A model generated the notes under the pieces. The model was given only the letters and a program-made list of their open reading frames with translations, was not told the origin of the DNA and did no database searches. Made by a program: the position numbers and the translations under genes. This document shows, one piece after another, positions 1 to 9,275 of a stretch of DNA of 64,000 nt. This stretch comes from Polymyxa betae (taxonomy: Eukaryota > Endomyxa > Phytomyxea > Plasmodiophorida > Plasmodiophoridae), in the NCBI GenBank assembly GCA_003693705.1, contig RBZT01000261.1:1-64000 (forward strand). The letters are read 5' to 3'. Position 1 is the first letter of the stretch, and each line of letters opens with the position of its first letter.

Positions 1-183
1 GGTCGGTTACGATTGTCCAAACGGTTGTTGAGTTGATGCGAAAATCCTCCGACATGACCAATGGCAGCAACTTGCTCGGCTGTTTTCGCTAATCCGGTTA
101 GATGATTCAAGATTGCTTCCGCCTGCTTTAATACATCAAGTGTTTGTGTCCATATTTTATTTTCTCGCTCCAGTTTAGTGTTT
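1..183 (-). CDS. partial exon, unknown minus-strand gene
   Basis: Read on the minus strand, bases 183 to 1 form one open frame with no stop that runs off the window. It encodes a helix-rich peptide beginning ERENKIWTQTLDVLKQAEA and continuing with GLAKTAEQVAAIGHVGG. Amino-acid composition looks coding, and no competing plus-strand frame is as convincing. No ATG lies in frame upstream before a stop near 205, so this is probably an internal or terminal exon. I do not recognise the family. Confidence 0.35.
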
Positions 184-194
184 GTAGAAAGGGA

Positions 195-212
195 TTTTTA
201 GGGTTAGGGTTG
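195..212 (+). promoter_or_regulatory. double TTAGGG (telobox-like) element
   Basis: Two perfect adjacent TTAGGG units lie about 70 bases before the NADH dehydrogenase start codon. A similar short TTAGGG/TTTAGGG stretch occurs inside AHI1 near 49377-49390. In fungi, RCCCTAA/TTAGGGY promoter sites bind Tbf1-type Myb factors; that role here is inference. Two units are too few to call a telomere remnant. Confidence 0.4.
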
Positions 213-278
213 AGTGGCCTCTTGTATCGTTCCAATCATGATCCTGTTTGTTTTTCATTTCTTTTTGAATATTGAAGC

Positions 279-2151
279 ATGGCATCAACGGCCGTCTCGA
301 GTGCTGCCCGGGCGATCTCGAGCCGCCCTCGAGTCGTTGTGGTCGGGACGGGGTGGGCCGGATTCCGATTTGCGAGAAGCGTCGATCGCCACCATTTCGA
401 CGTGGTCGTCGTCAGCCCTCGTGATCACTTCATCTTCACTCCACTTCTGGCGGTATACTGAAGCGCATCGGCTAACTTATTCCTGAACATTTATGAACGT
501 AGTCGACAACGGTCGGGACTGTTGAGTTTCGAGCAATCATAGAACCGATTCGAATCCTGAGCGAGTTGAAATATTATGAAGCCGAAGTGGCAGCGATCGA
601 TTTGAAAGATAAAACTGTCCGCTGTGTTGATTCTACAGTATGCTATATGTACAGGCGGCCGGCTTATTTCGTTCCAATTGCTTGATCAGGTTTTGTTTGG
701 TCAAGATGAACCACATCGGAAATTCACTGTCAATTACGATTATTTAGTTCTGGCTGCTGGAGCCAGATCTCAGGTCTGAGCTCTACCAGATTTCTCACTT
801 TGTTTAACAACCTGCAGACGTTCTCGATTCCCGGTGTTGAACAGCACGCGATGTTTCTGAAACAAGTTGGAGATGCAAGAAAGATCCGACAACGTATCGT
901 TCACGTTTTTGAACGAGCATGTCAACCAGGAGTGCGTTTGGTTAGACGTTTCGTCTCGTCAGTAGTAATGTATCAGTAGATCTCGGAAGAAGAGCGACGA
1001 AATCTTTTATCGTTTGTCGTTGTTGGAGGGTAATTACAATATTTCGCTCTCTATCAAAGTCTCTGATCTTGGTTGTAGAGGAGTAAGTCACAAAATGGCC
1101 TAGCTCGATATCGCTTGTTTATCGTTTTATAAGCCAACATCGATCGAGTTCGCCTCCGAACTGTACGATTTTGTTCAGGAAGATGTGACGCGATGGTATG
1201 GGCCAACTTTAGCTGCCGAAGTTCGAGTTGCTGTTTTGGAGGCAGGCAAAAACATTCTTGGTTCCTTCGACCGGAAACTTGCGGATTATACAACCAAGTT
1301 GTTCAAGCAGAGAAATATTGAAGTGTTCACTGAAGCTAAAGTGAAACGAGTTCTCAAGGAAGGCGTCGAGCTGGAAGACGGGTCCACCATTAAGGCCAGC
1401 TTGATAGTTTGGTCAACAGGTGAATACTGCAGTTACCTTCTGAGTATTTATTGATAAGCGTCAGGCGTTGCTCCAATTCCGTTAATCAAAAATGTATAAT
1501 GCTCGCTAACCAGCAGAGAGTGTTATCTAACTTTTTTCGCAGATGGACTGTCCAAAAGATGCCCGAAGTGGCCGAATTCTCGTAGATGGCCATCTGCGAG
1601 TTTCTTCACTAACAGGAGTATTTGCATTAGGTGATTGTGCAGTTAACAAAGAAGAACCGCTTCCATGTACAGCACAGGTTGCTCAGCAACAAGGCAAATA
1701 TTTGGCCGATCTTTTCAACAACTCGAAACTTGCTCCTCAGATACTGGAACCTAATAACGTTAGGATGCCAGATCAGTTACGACGTTTCGTTTGATTCTGA
1801 CAACCTCGTAGGCAGATGCGAAACCGTTCAAATATCATCATTTAGCAATGCTGGCTTATGTTGGAGGTTGGAATGCCATTGCTGATATTAAGAATTTTGC
1901 TGCTACTGGATTCGGAACATGGCTTTTTTGGCGCTCGGCCTATTGGACAAAGTACGTTTTCTATTCAAATCTCTGTCTATGAAAGACCTTAATTGTATAC
2001 TCTTTAGGAATGTCTCCATCAGAAACAAGATTTTGATACCGATGTGTAGGTTTCACAGCAAATGAAGAGCTCGTGTTTGCAATCAGTAATAACTTATTGG
2101 TTAGATTGGTTCAAGGCATGGATTTTCGGTCGTGATATCAGCTCCTTCTGA
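279..2151 (+). CDS. type II (alternative) NADH dehydrogenase, mitochondrial
   Basis: Rotenone-insensitive single-subunit NADH:ubiquinone oxidoreductase of the NDE/NDI family, which passes electrons from NADH to quinone without pumping protons. Exon 1 (279-452) holds the first dinucleotide fold, [16 protein letters not shown], and [10 protein letters not shown]. Later exons give [34 protein letters not shown], the second nucleotide fold [31 protein letters not shown], the FAD-contacting GVFALGDCA and the usual tail [16 protein letters not shown]. It ends in FGRDISSF, the normal C-terminus of the family, so the gene looks complete. At least eight short GT-AG introns are needed. A 4-base micro-exon (1079-1082) restores the third glycine of GGGPT. 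I see no EF hand. A decayed copy follows immediately downstream. Confidence 0.93.
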
Positions 2152-2280
2152 TAATTTGATCTCCAATCCTAACTCCACACTGCGTTATTCTCAATAAAAC
2201 TTTTGAAGATCAGAAATTCGAAGAGAAACTTGATGGGTCATCACTTCGGAAACTGAGACGGAAAGTGATCGTCATCTGCA

Positions 2281-2595
2281 ATGGCGTCTACAAGACCAAA
2301 GCCTCGGGTCGTAGTGGTAGGGTCGGGATGGGCATGATGCAGGTTCATATGTGATATTGATCGTCATCGATTCGACTTCGTCGTCGTCAGTTCTCGTGAT
2401 CATTTTGTATTTACACCTCTGCTTTCTGTAAGGAAATCATTTCAAAACTTCACTGCGCTTATTGCTTCAAGCCAACTACACTTGGTACAAATGCTTATGA
2501 AGCAATTATCGAGCCTGTTCGAAAACTTTCCAATATTACGTTTATGAAGCTCAAGTCATTGATGTGAAGGCTACAGGCAAGCATCGATTTTTGGC
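2281..2595 (+). pseudogene. decayed tandem copy of the type II NADH dehydrogenase
   Basis: Begins MASTRPKPRVVVVGSGWA, then an in-frame TGA within the first nucleotide-binding fold. The frame then continues CDIDRHRFDFVVVSSRDHF and VFTPLLS, an intron at exactly the same place as intron 1 of the upstream gene, and LGTNAYEAIIEPVRKLSN with FYEAQVIDVK. Homology then fades and no FAD-binding or C-terminal part follows before the next gene at 2908. Keeping the intron means it arose by DNA duplication, not retrocopying. The stop plus truncation make it non-functional unless TGA is read through, which nothing else in the window suggests. Confidence 0.85.
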
Positions 2596-2907
2596 CGGAG
2601 TAAAACTTAGGTGTAAAAAACCCGATTCAAACAGCAACCAGAAAACACAAGAAGAAATAGCGGGTTCCGAGGTGAAATAAATGAATTAATGTGAAAATCA
2701 GTGGAAGATGTGAAAGCGTTGTAAATGACCGAGCCGACGCCAAGTCGCAAACCTGGTGGGCATGAGCATGAGCGCAGTTTCGGGATAAAGAAGCGCATCC
2801 AAAGCGGAAAATCGTGCCCAGCGCTGAGCCGCAGACCAGTCGGCAGGTCATCGTCGTGACCCTCGACACAGTCCTGTAATGCGATATCCCTTAACCGCAT
2901 TCTGGCC

Positions 2908-4238
2908 ATGGAGAAGGATGGTTCTGGTGGAGATGCGCCTCCATCCAACAGTAAGCTAAGAATGTCACGAGTTAAGGTCGCCTGTTGTCTGTGCTCGGCC
3001 GCCAAAGTTCGTTGTGATCAGAATCGCCCTTGCTCCAGATGCAAGGCACGTGGCACCAGCGATCTTTGCGTCGATCGGGCCGTGACGTCGACCCCGAACC
3101 GTGCCGTCACCAAGCAGCTCAAAGAAGTCAAAGCTTGCAACCCTTGCTATCTGGCTAAAGTCGCTTGCAGTGATACGCGACCATGCCCTCGCTGTGTTCG
3201 TCTCCAACAGCCTGAGAGTTGCATTATTCTTTCAAGACGGAACTCTTCCCAGCAGCAGCGTCAGCACCCAACGCATCCACCGGATGCAAGCGGTAAACCG
3301 GCGACGTCGGCAGCCGCTCTAATATCGGTATTCGCGATCCCCGTCATGGTCCCGACATCTCTTCGAAACCTGTTCATGAATGCTGCATATGTTCGATATA
3401 GCGTCGGCGAAATAGCGAGGTTTGTGAGAAACTCCAGCAGAATGTAAGAACGCGTCAATATCTAAATCAATTCAAAATCAACCGGTTATATGAAAAACAA
3501 ACCAGCAACGCTTACTGACTTCGCCAGGTCTCCTCTACTGGAATCGCTATCATCAACTCTATCGGCTAGCGATCAAGTAAAATTGCGGAAAAACCTTCTT
3601 TCCATTGCCGCTGGCAAGGAATTGGTCGACGAACCCGAAGCAGATGAAGCTCCCACCGCCTGCAGCCCGTTTTCTGTAGTGAACAATTGCGTCAGATCTT
3701 TTCTTGGGTTGTTCGAGTTTTTACCAAAGTTAACTGAATGTGTGCAGCTGCCTATCGATCTGCTTAGCATTGAGCCGAGCACCACATCTGACGCCGTTGT
3801 GAGATTTCAGGTCAACATTAACGACCCTTCAACAATTCGGAACACGATACAGATGTCTGCTTCAGCAGAATTACTGCTCGGATATTCGGTCGTGCAAATC
3901 CAGCGCGCCATCGAATCGACTCCGGCGCCCAAATCGCAGTCGTCTGTCACATTTATAAATGTATACTGGAAGTAAGCGAAACTAGTATGATCGGTTTTAG
4001 CGGCTATAAACCTGGTCTATCGGTCAGATTGTTCCATCCATCTTCATGGGAAGTCATCGCCTGCAATTACCTGGACTGCGTCATTCGTGAGTTGAGCTCA
4101 GCCCAGTTTCCTGTCCGTCTAATGCGAAGCGATGCCCGGACTGTCGATGTGTTATCAAGCTGGCAAATGGGAGTGACATCGTCTGGAATCCATACAATCA
4201 CTGTCCTCTTTACCCCGCTCATTACAGATCAAACCTGA
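2908..4238 (+). CDS. tandem Zn2Cys6 transcription regulator with PAS-like domain
   Basis: Two fungal-type binuclear zinc clusters sit in a row near the N-terminus: CCLCSAAKVRC with PCSRCKARGTSDLC, and ACNPCYLAKVAC with PCPRCVRLQQPESC. Both fit C-x2-C-x6-C-x5-C-x2-C-x8-C. Introns are needed in the 3330-3440 stretch, at 3486-3528 and at 3942-3985 (44 nt, keeps frame). The C-terminal half carries SASAELLLGYSVVQIQRA, then GYKPGLSVRLFHPSSWEV and a final beta-rich ITVLFTPLI, which resembles the PAS domain of ERT1/AcuK-type gluconeogenesis regulators. Those proteins normally have one cluster; here there are two. The linker between them is Ser/Pro/Gln-rich. Expected to act in the nucleus as a DNA-binding regulator; targets are unknown. 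Confidence 0.8.
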
Positions 4239-4440
4239 TTTCACTTCTGCTAAAGCGATATATGATTATAAATGTTTTGACTTATTAAAGTTACAAACCT
4301 AGCGTAGGCCATACCGTGATACTTGCCAAGCGTTAGCGTTCACCCGACAAACGCGTGGTTTGAAAAAATTAGAGCTTTGAATTGGGAAGTGATCACTTGA
4401 ACGGAACGAGGGCAAAACAACATGACCAACAGCATCCCTG

Positions 4441-4836
4441 TCAGATATGGGAACCACCAAATTGCGAACCAACGCGCCTCAAGGCACAAGCTCGCTTTGG
4501 AGCGACGACGGCGACAATACGAAAAGCTAAGAGCTTCGTAAGCGACCCTGAACTAGGCGTGATATTACTGTGAATGGCCAAACGAAGCCAGATTCGGCTC
4601 GGTCTTTCTCCTCCTTGAAGGATTGCCGTGCCGAAACTAAGCACGCAGTTTAGCCTCGTGTCATTCGCACTCAAATGAAACGGTACTTTACGGTTGATAC
4701 CACAGGCCCAGCCTTCTATTTGAAACGTGACAGCAGGCAACTCGAACTGGAGGTCCCTTTTCGGGTGTCGGCTGTCTTCCTTACTGTTTTGCTTTGCGTT
4801 GTAGACAGGTAGGTAGATATTGGCTTCAAGAGCCAT
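4441..4836 (-). CDS. hypothetical ORF (131 aa)
   Basis: Open frame on the minus strand beginning MALEANIYLPVYNAKQ with no family I recognise. It lies between the end of the Zn2Cys6 gene and the end of the minus-strand membrane-protein gene. A competing 39-codon plus-strand ORF starts at 4422 (MTNSIPVRYGNHQ, then Arg-rich), and both cannot easily be real. Together with 4239-4440 and 4837-4922 this is otherwise an apparently gene-free stretch. Confidence 0.2.
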   Translation of the reverse strand: MALEANIYLPVYNAKQNSKEDSRHPKRDLQFELPAVTFQIEGWACGINRKVPFHLSANDTRLNCVLSFGTAILQGGERPSRIWLRLAIHSNITPSSGSLTKLLAFRIVAVVAPKRACALRRVGSQFGGSHI

Positions 4837-4922
4837 ACCAACATGATATCTAACACCATGAGGTAGGATTCGATGAGTTAAGAAGATGTATTCTTGCGAT
4901 CTCTCGTAATGTTTTATTCTAG

Positions 4923-5866
4923 TTACGCTTCATGCATTTTGTTAGCGTCGTCATTTTCAAGCAGGGATCTTTCCGATAATATCTGGTAGTGTAAGCGTTT
5001 CAATGACAGGTAGAAGGAAACAATAAGAAAAGAGCAGCTATAAGAAATTACCATAACCTGAATGACCTCACACAGTAAGTCACTGGATTTGAGGGGCCTA
5101 ATAGCGATTACCTGATTATGATTCATGAACGCGCTAAGAAACAGATAGGAATGATAAACAACTATTGAACAAAGAATTTTGGCTGTTTTCCAAATATCTT
5201 CGGTTATGCTGGAAACAGGACCTCGAAGTAAACGAACACCTTGTAGGGTTGCTTCAAACAGGCTATAGAATGTCAATACCAGAAAAAACGGGTAACCATT
5301 TGCTTACGAAAACACCAAGATTAGAGATGAATATGGGAATGTCTTGGTAGCAATATGAGCCCAGGTCATCAGTAACGACCCATTAAGGAATATGGCATCA
5401 AATATAATACTTTCACGATTGCGATGCGTTTTGCCGATGCTTTCGATTAATTCATAAAATTGGCTAGTGCATTCAGAGGTTGGCTTAGCTTTATCCAAAC
5501 AAATACCTGAAGTAAAACAAATAAATGCATGGTAGTAAACTTGACCAGCTGCTTTGATCAAGAGTTATCAGAATCAAATCAGTGGGAGAGGCGGCATGAA
5601 GAAGTTGCTGAATCGTTCTGCATGTAATCACAAGCGAGATTGTAAATCTAATTGCGACACTGTATTTCGGTGGAATCTGAGATTGTGGCTGTTGCCGGCA
5701 GATTGCTAGATTCGGCATTCGGGAGAGATGCGTCAGGCTTGCAATCATTGGAAAAGCAGCAGTATCCAACGGAAATGAAGCTATCATCATTGGGAAAGAT
5801 ATAAAAAGATCGAGAAGATTCGGTACAGGCGTGATCAAACAGCACAAAAAAAGTCAAAAAGAACAT
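4923..5866 (-). CDS. multi-pass membrane protein of unknown function
   Basis: Multi-exon minus-strand gene starting at a hydrophobic, signal-like MFFLTFFVLFDHACTESS only 57 bases beyond the ELO stop. Clear splices are at about 5303-5258 (donor GTAAGC, joining LILVFS to LFEATLQGV) and a 54-nt intron near 5113-5060 (joining FMNHNQ to VMVISYSCSFL). The downstream exons hold hydrophobic segments such as IIFDAIFLNGSLLMTWAH, ILCSIVVYHSYLFLSAF and ISYSCSFLIVSFYLSL, followed by a charged tail. The intron(s) between 5660 and 5550 are uncertain. I do not recognise the family; the helix pattern suggests an integral membrane protein of roughly 250 residues. Confidence 0.45.
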
Positions 5867-5923
5867 TCTGCAAGCAATTACAATCAGGAATTTATAGTTG
5901 GCATTGGAAGAGAAGTAAGCAAT

Positions 5924-6943
5924 TTAGGCAACCTTCTTCTTGGCTTCCGGCTTGCGACTATAGGTGGCAATTGCAAACTCTATAAACATGTAGAGAACAA
6001 TAGCCGCATACGTTTGAGTAAGCGACAATGACATGGTCTGAATCAGATAGCGTTATTAAGGTTGTAATGGTAAACAAAAAAGTAATACCTGGTGTGGATT
6101 TAAAGCACCTTCGGTAGCGTAGTATCCATACGTCACAAACAAGCCCAAAAAGAACTGGAAGATCTGCAACAAAGTCACCATGATCTTGAGTTTTGGGCGG
6201 AACCCAATCGTCGTCATCGCATAATAAAAGTACATGACGGTATGAACCTATCCAATCATAAAGAATATTGGAATGGGCCAAAAAGGCTACTTACAAATGC
6301 ATTGAAGATGACAAAGACCCAAGTGCAGGGGCATCGCGTAACGACGGCAGTCCACATAGTGATCACAGCACCGATATGGTGGAAAACCTGCAAGGTTGAA
6401 GGACGGCCGCCCTTATACAAGATGATCCAGGTATCCAAGAACTCGTAAAATTTACTAGCAAGTAAATTTAGCAATAGATTCGATAAAGTCAAAAACAGAC
6501 CGACCTGATGTAGAACGCCCAAGCAAACGGCCCAAAGAACGCCCAATGTTCACCTTTGTAGGCATTCAAAGCGAAACTACGCCATGATGATGCCTTTTGG
6601 ACGGCTTGAATAAAATCGGGACAAGTTAAAGCGAAAATAGCAGCAGAGAACACCATCAAGCCAATGTTGTGAAGGAACAAAAATATCTTCACGATAGCGG
6701 AATCGGGTTTACGCCTTTTAGCATTGCCATTGGATTTCGGCCAGAATACCAACAGAGTCAACACATAGCTGCAAATTGTTATTTCGATTGCAATAAAAAC
6801 TGATGGAAGATTTACAAGGCGCAACCGATAAACGGAGCTTTCACGTCCATGAGAGGATAAGGTTCGTTCATAGACGAGAACCGTTGAATAAGATCGTTAG
6901 ACTTGGACGCGAAATTGGAGGTGAGCGAGTTCATGAAGTCCAT
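5924..6943 (-). CDS. ELO-family very-long-chain fatty acid elongase (QxxHH type)
   Basis: Condensing enzyme of the ER elongase system, adding malonyl-CoA units to acyl-CoA. Visible landmarks in order are the N-terminal NEPYPLMDV, KFYEFLDTWIILYKGG, LQVFHHIGAVITMW, NAFVHTVMYFYYAM, an aromatic helix LLQIFQFFLGLF, and an ER-retention-like lysine tail KPEAKKKVA. The histidine box normally reads HxxHH but here is QVFHH, a variant described for delta-9 C18 polyunsaturated elongases such as that of Isochrysis. Introns include one in VHTVMYFYY's exon boundary (donor near 6295) and an apparent 26-nt intron at 6800-6825. The start is taken as MDFMNSL; the frame stays open upstream to about 7114, so a longer N-terminus is possible. 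Confidence 0.9.
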
Positions 6944-7425
6944 AGCGAAGTTGGCGGCCGTCCAAGCGGAATGAGATCGATAGCCGATAGGGGTCGATGG
7001 CGGATCCCTCTTCCGGACTAAAATTCCGCACATAATCTGCCGGCTCGGCGGGCTTGACAGCTGATTTGCAACAAAATGTTTCCGGTTATGTTCCCGTGAA
7101 ACGGTGTCCAGCAATCTAACCTGACGACTTGGTGCCTGTGAGCATGAATTAATTTAAAATTATGTTTTCTGTACGCGAAGCCTGTTATCCATCATGGTTG
7201 AATTTAATTTTTATATAAATCGAAAACAGCTCTGAAAATCTGAGTTTCTAAAAGTTGAGAAATTATTATTCAGGATAATGATAGAAATGTGATTTCGGTT
7301 TCCGAGATGACTAATATAATATAAACTGTGTTTTCGTTCGAGTACCATAGGCAACCCTGTAGAGAGACATCAGCTCGATTGGATCGAATCTCTGTATACG
7401 CATTCCTTAATCGGAGCTAGAAGTA
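6944..7425. other. divergent intergenic region, elongase / gamma-SNAP
   Basis: About 480 bases separate the divergent starts of the elongase and gamma-SNAP. The first 170 bases are still open in the elongase frame; the rest is AT-rich (7140-7330) and presumably holds both promoters. I see no further gene. Confidence 0.5.
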
Positions 7426-8485
7426 ATGCCGGCGGAGATGGAGGGCGACGAGCTCGTGGCCAAGGCTCGCAAAGCTCATACTAAAAATCTGTTTAATTGG
7501 ACGGCGGATTGGGCGTCAGCACTGCTGTACTATGAGCAGGCCGCCAACGCCTACAAGAAAGACGCCGGTGCCAGTTGCCAGACAAAAGCTGTTGAAGCCT
7601 TGCGCCAGGCGTCCAAAGCAGCGGAGGAACTATCTAACGCTAACGCTGCCGCAAAGCATTTATCAGCGGCTGCCGCGATAACCTTGAAACTTGGCGATAA
7701 GGTATTGATGGTTTCAACATTCGGCAAAAGTTAAAAGAAAACTGCAGAACACTGCGGTAGCTTTAATGAAGGATGCTGGGAAATTGTATCAGGAGAACAC
7801 GCAAGCCAGAAAAGCCGCCGAAGAACTTACTAAAGCTGCCGGATGGATTCGAGATGAGAATCCTGATCAGGCTTATGCCTTGTATAGCGATGCCTGCGAC
7901 ATCTACGAGACCGAGGGCCAGACTCAAATGGCACAAGACCTGTACAGGACGGCTTTGGCGTTCCTGATAAGGGAGAATCGCCTCTCGGACGCCATTAAAC
8001 TTTTGACCAAGCAGAACAAGGGCTTATTCAAACACATCGGTTCTTTTTCGGAGGCCTTTAATAAGAATTGCCTGAACGTTTGCGTGTTGCATCTGTCTTG
8101 CCGCGAGACACAAGAAGCCGCCATCAAGTTGACCGAATTTCAAAGGTAGCTCCACTGCTTCCTTGCTGTTAATGTTGTTTAGTGCCGTCGCAGCGCTCCA
8201 TCGAACTTTCTAAACTCGAATGAGGGCACCTGTGCGCAAGCACTCGTCTCTGCGTTCCAAGAATGCGACCCGGAAGCACTGACGAAAGCGAAATCCGATC
8301 GCACCTTAAATTACGTTGACAATCAGGTTTGTATCAAAGCTTTTTCTAGAGCTGAAAATACTGAGTGCTGGTACAAGATTGCTCGATTGGCCCGGGATCT
8401 TACTATTGACGATTCGGCAAGAGAAGCTGCCAAAACGATGGGTGCTGCAGCTGCGTCAGGCGGTGATGAGATCGACTTGACTTAG
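7426..8485 (+). CDS. NAPG: gamma-SNAP (NSF attachment protein)
   Basis: Soluble TPR-like helical-repeat adaptor that recruits the ATPase NSF to SNARE complexes for disassembly on membranes. Exon 1 (MPAEMEGDELVAKARKAHT to KLGDK) and exon 2 (NTAVALMKDAGKLYQENTQ) contain the characteristic ADWASALLYYEQAANAYK, KAAEELTKAAGWIRDENPDQ and YALYSDACDIYETEGQTQ helices. An intron after LTEFQ and a 54-nt intron after NYVDNQ join to IARLARDLTID. It ends with an acidic GGDEIDLT tail, as usual for the gamma type. Length (about 310 residues) matches the family. It is divergent from the elongase and convergent with uL29m. Confidence 0.88.
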
Positions 8486-8564
8486 AAACAGTTGACTTTC
8501 TTGACATGGATTCGCCCATGCCGACTATTTATAGGTTAAATAAAGATAATCGTGACAATTTGGG

Positions 8565-9037
8565 TCAACTAGAAGAGCTTTCTTGCTCCTGGGCGAGATT
8601 CTTGGCCTTTTCTTCCATTCGTCTTTTATAAGCGATCGTTCGCTCACCAACTACTGTTTTCAGTCTGGCCATCGACTGTTTAACCTTCTTTAGACGTCCC
8701 GGATTTGGCATCATAACTTTCTGGGTTCGGCAGGCGTGACGAAGTGATAGCAACATGTTCTTTTCTTTCAACAGAACATACCAAAGCTTGTGCAGATCTT
8801 CAAACGACTTCAGTCTTAATTCTGACGCCCTCCATGCTCGGCCTACGAATCAATGTTAATTTCGCTACAAAATAACACCCAGCTATAACAGTACCCACCG
8901 ACGCGAATGGCATTGGGATCGTCGACGAAAGCATTCAAAGGGCTGTTATTGGCAACAGAAGATGTCGAGCTCCATCGAGCAATAATAGACGAGCGCATGC
9001 GACCGGTAGTAGACCCAGACAGCAATCGCTGCAGCAT
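8565..9037 (-). CDS. MRPL47: mitochondrial ribosomal protein uL29m (MRPL47)
   Basis: Large-subunit mitoribosome protein. Exon 1 encodes a basic, Ser-rich presequence ([19 protein letters not shown]) and [11 protein letters not shown]. One intron (phase 1, about 8913-8848) joins RVG to [17 protein letters not shown]. The conserved core follows: [18 protein letters not shown] and [18 protein letters not shown], typical of MRP-L47/uL29. The Lys/Arg/Glu-rich C-terminal tail ends 79 bases from the gamma-SNAP stop, tail to tail. Confidence 0.85.
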
Positions 9038-9275
9038 GGTTGGAGGAAATGATGATGGTGAGAGGCCACCTACCTAAGCGACATAGTTGCGGGACCCTCT
9101 ATCAGTCACCATCTCGCATTTTCTCAATTCATTTTGTGTTTTATCAAGATAAGGAACAATGAATTGGATTGGATTCATCTAGTTCGTCGATCTTTGTCAA
9201 GAGGCGGCTCTGCAGGATTTTTATGAAATTGGAATACCTGGGGTGCTCGGGTTAGAACTGGTGGCCATTTTATTA

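Noticed and set aside
195-212. Telomere remnant
   Set aside because: Only two TTAGGG units inside a gene-dense region; a promoter box is simpler.
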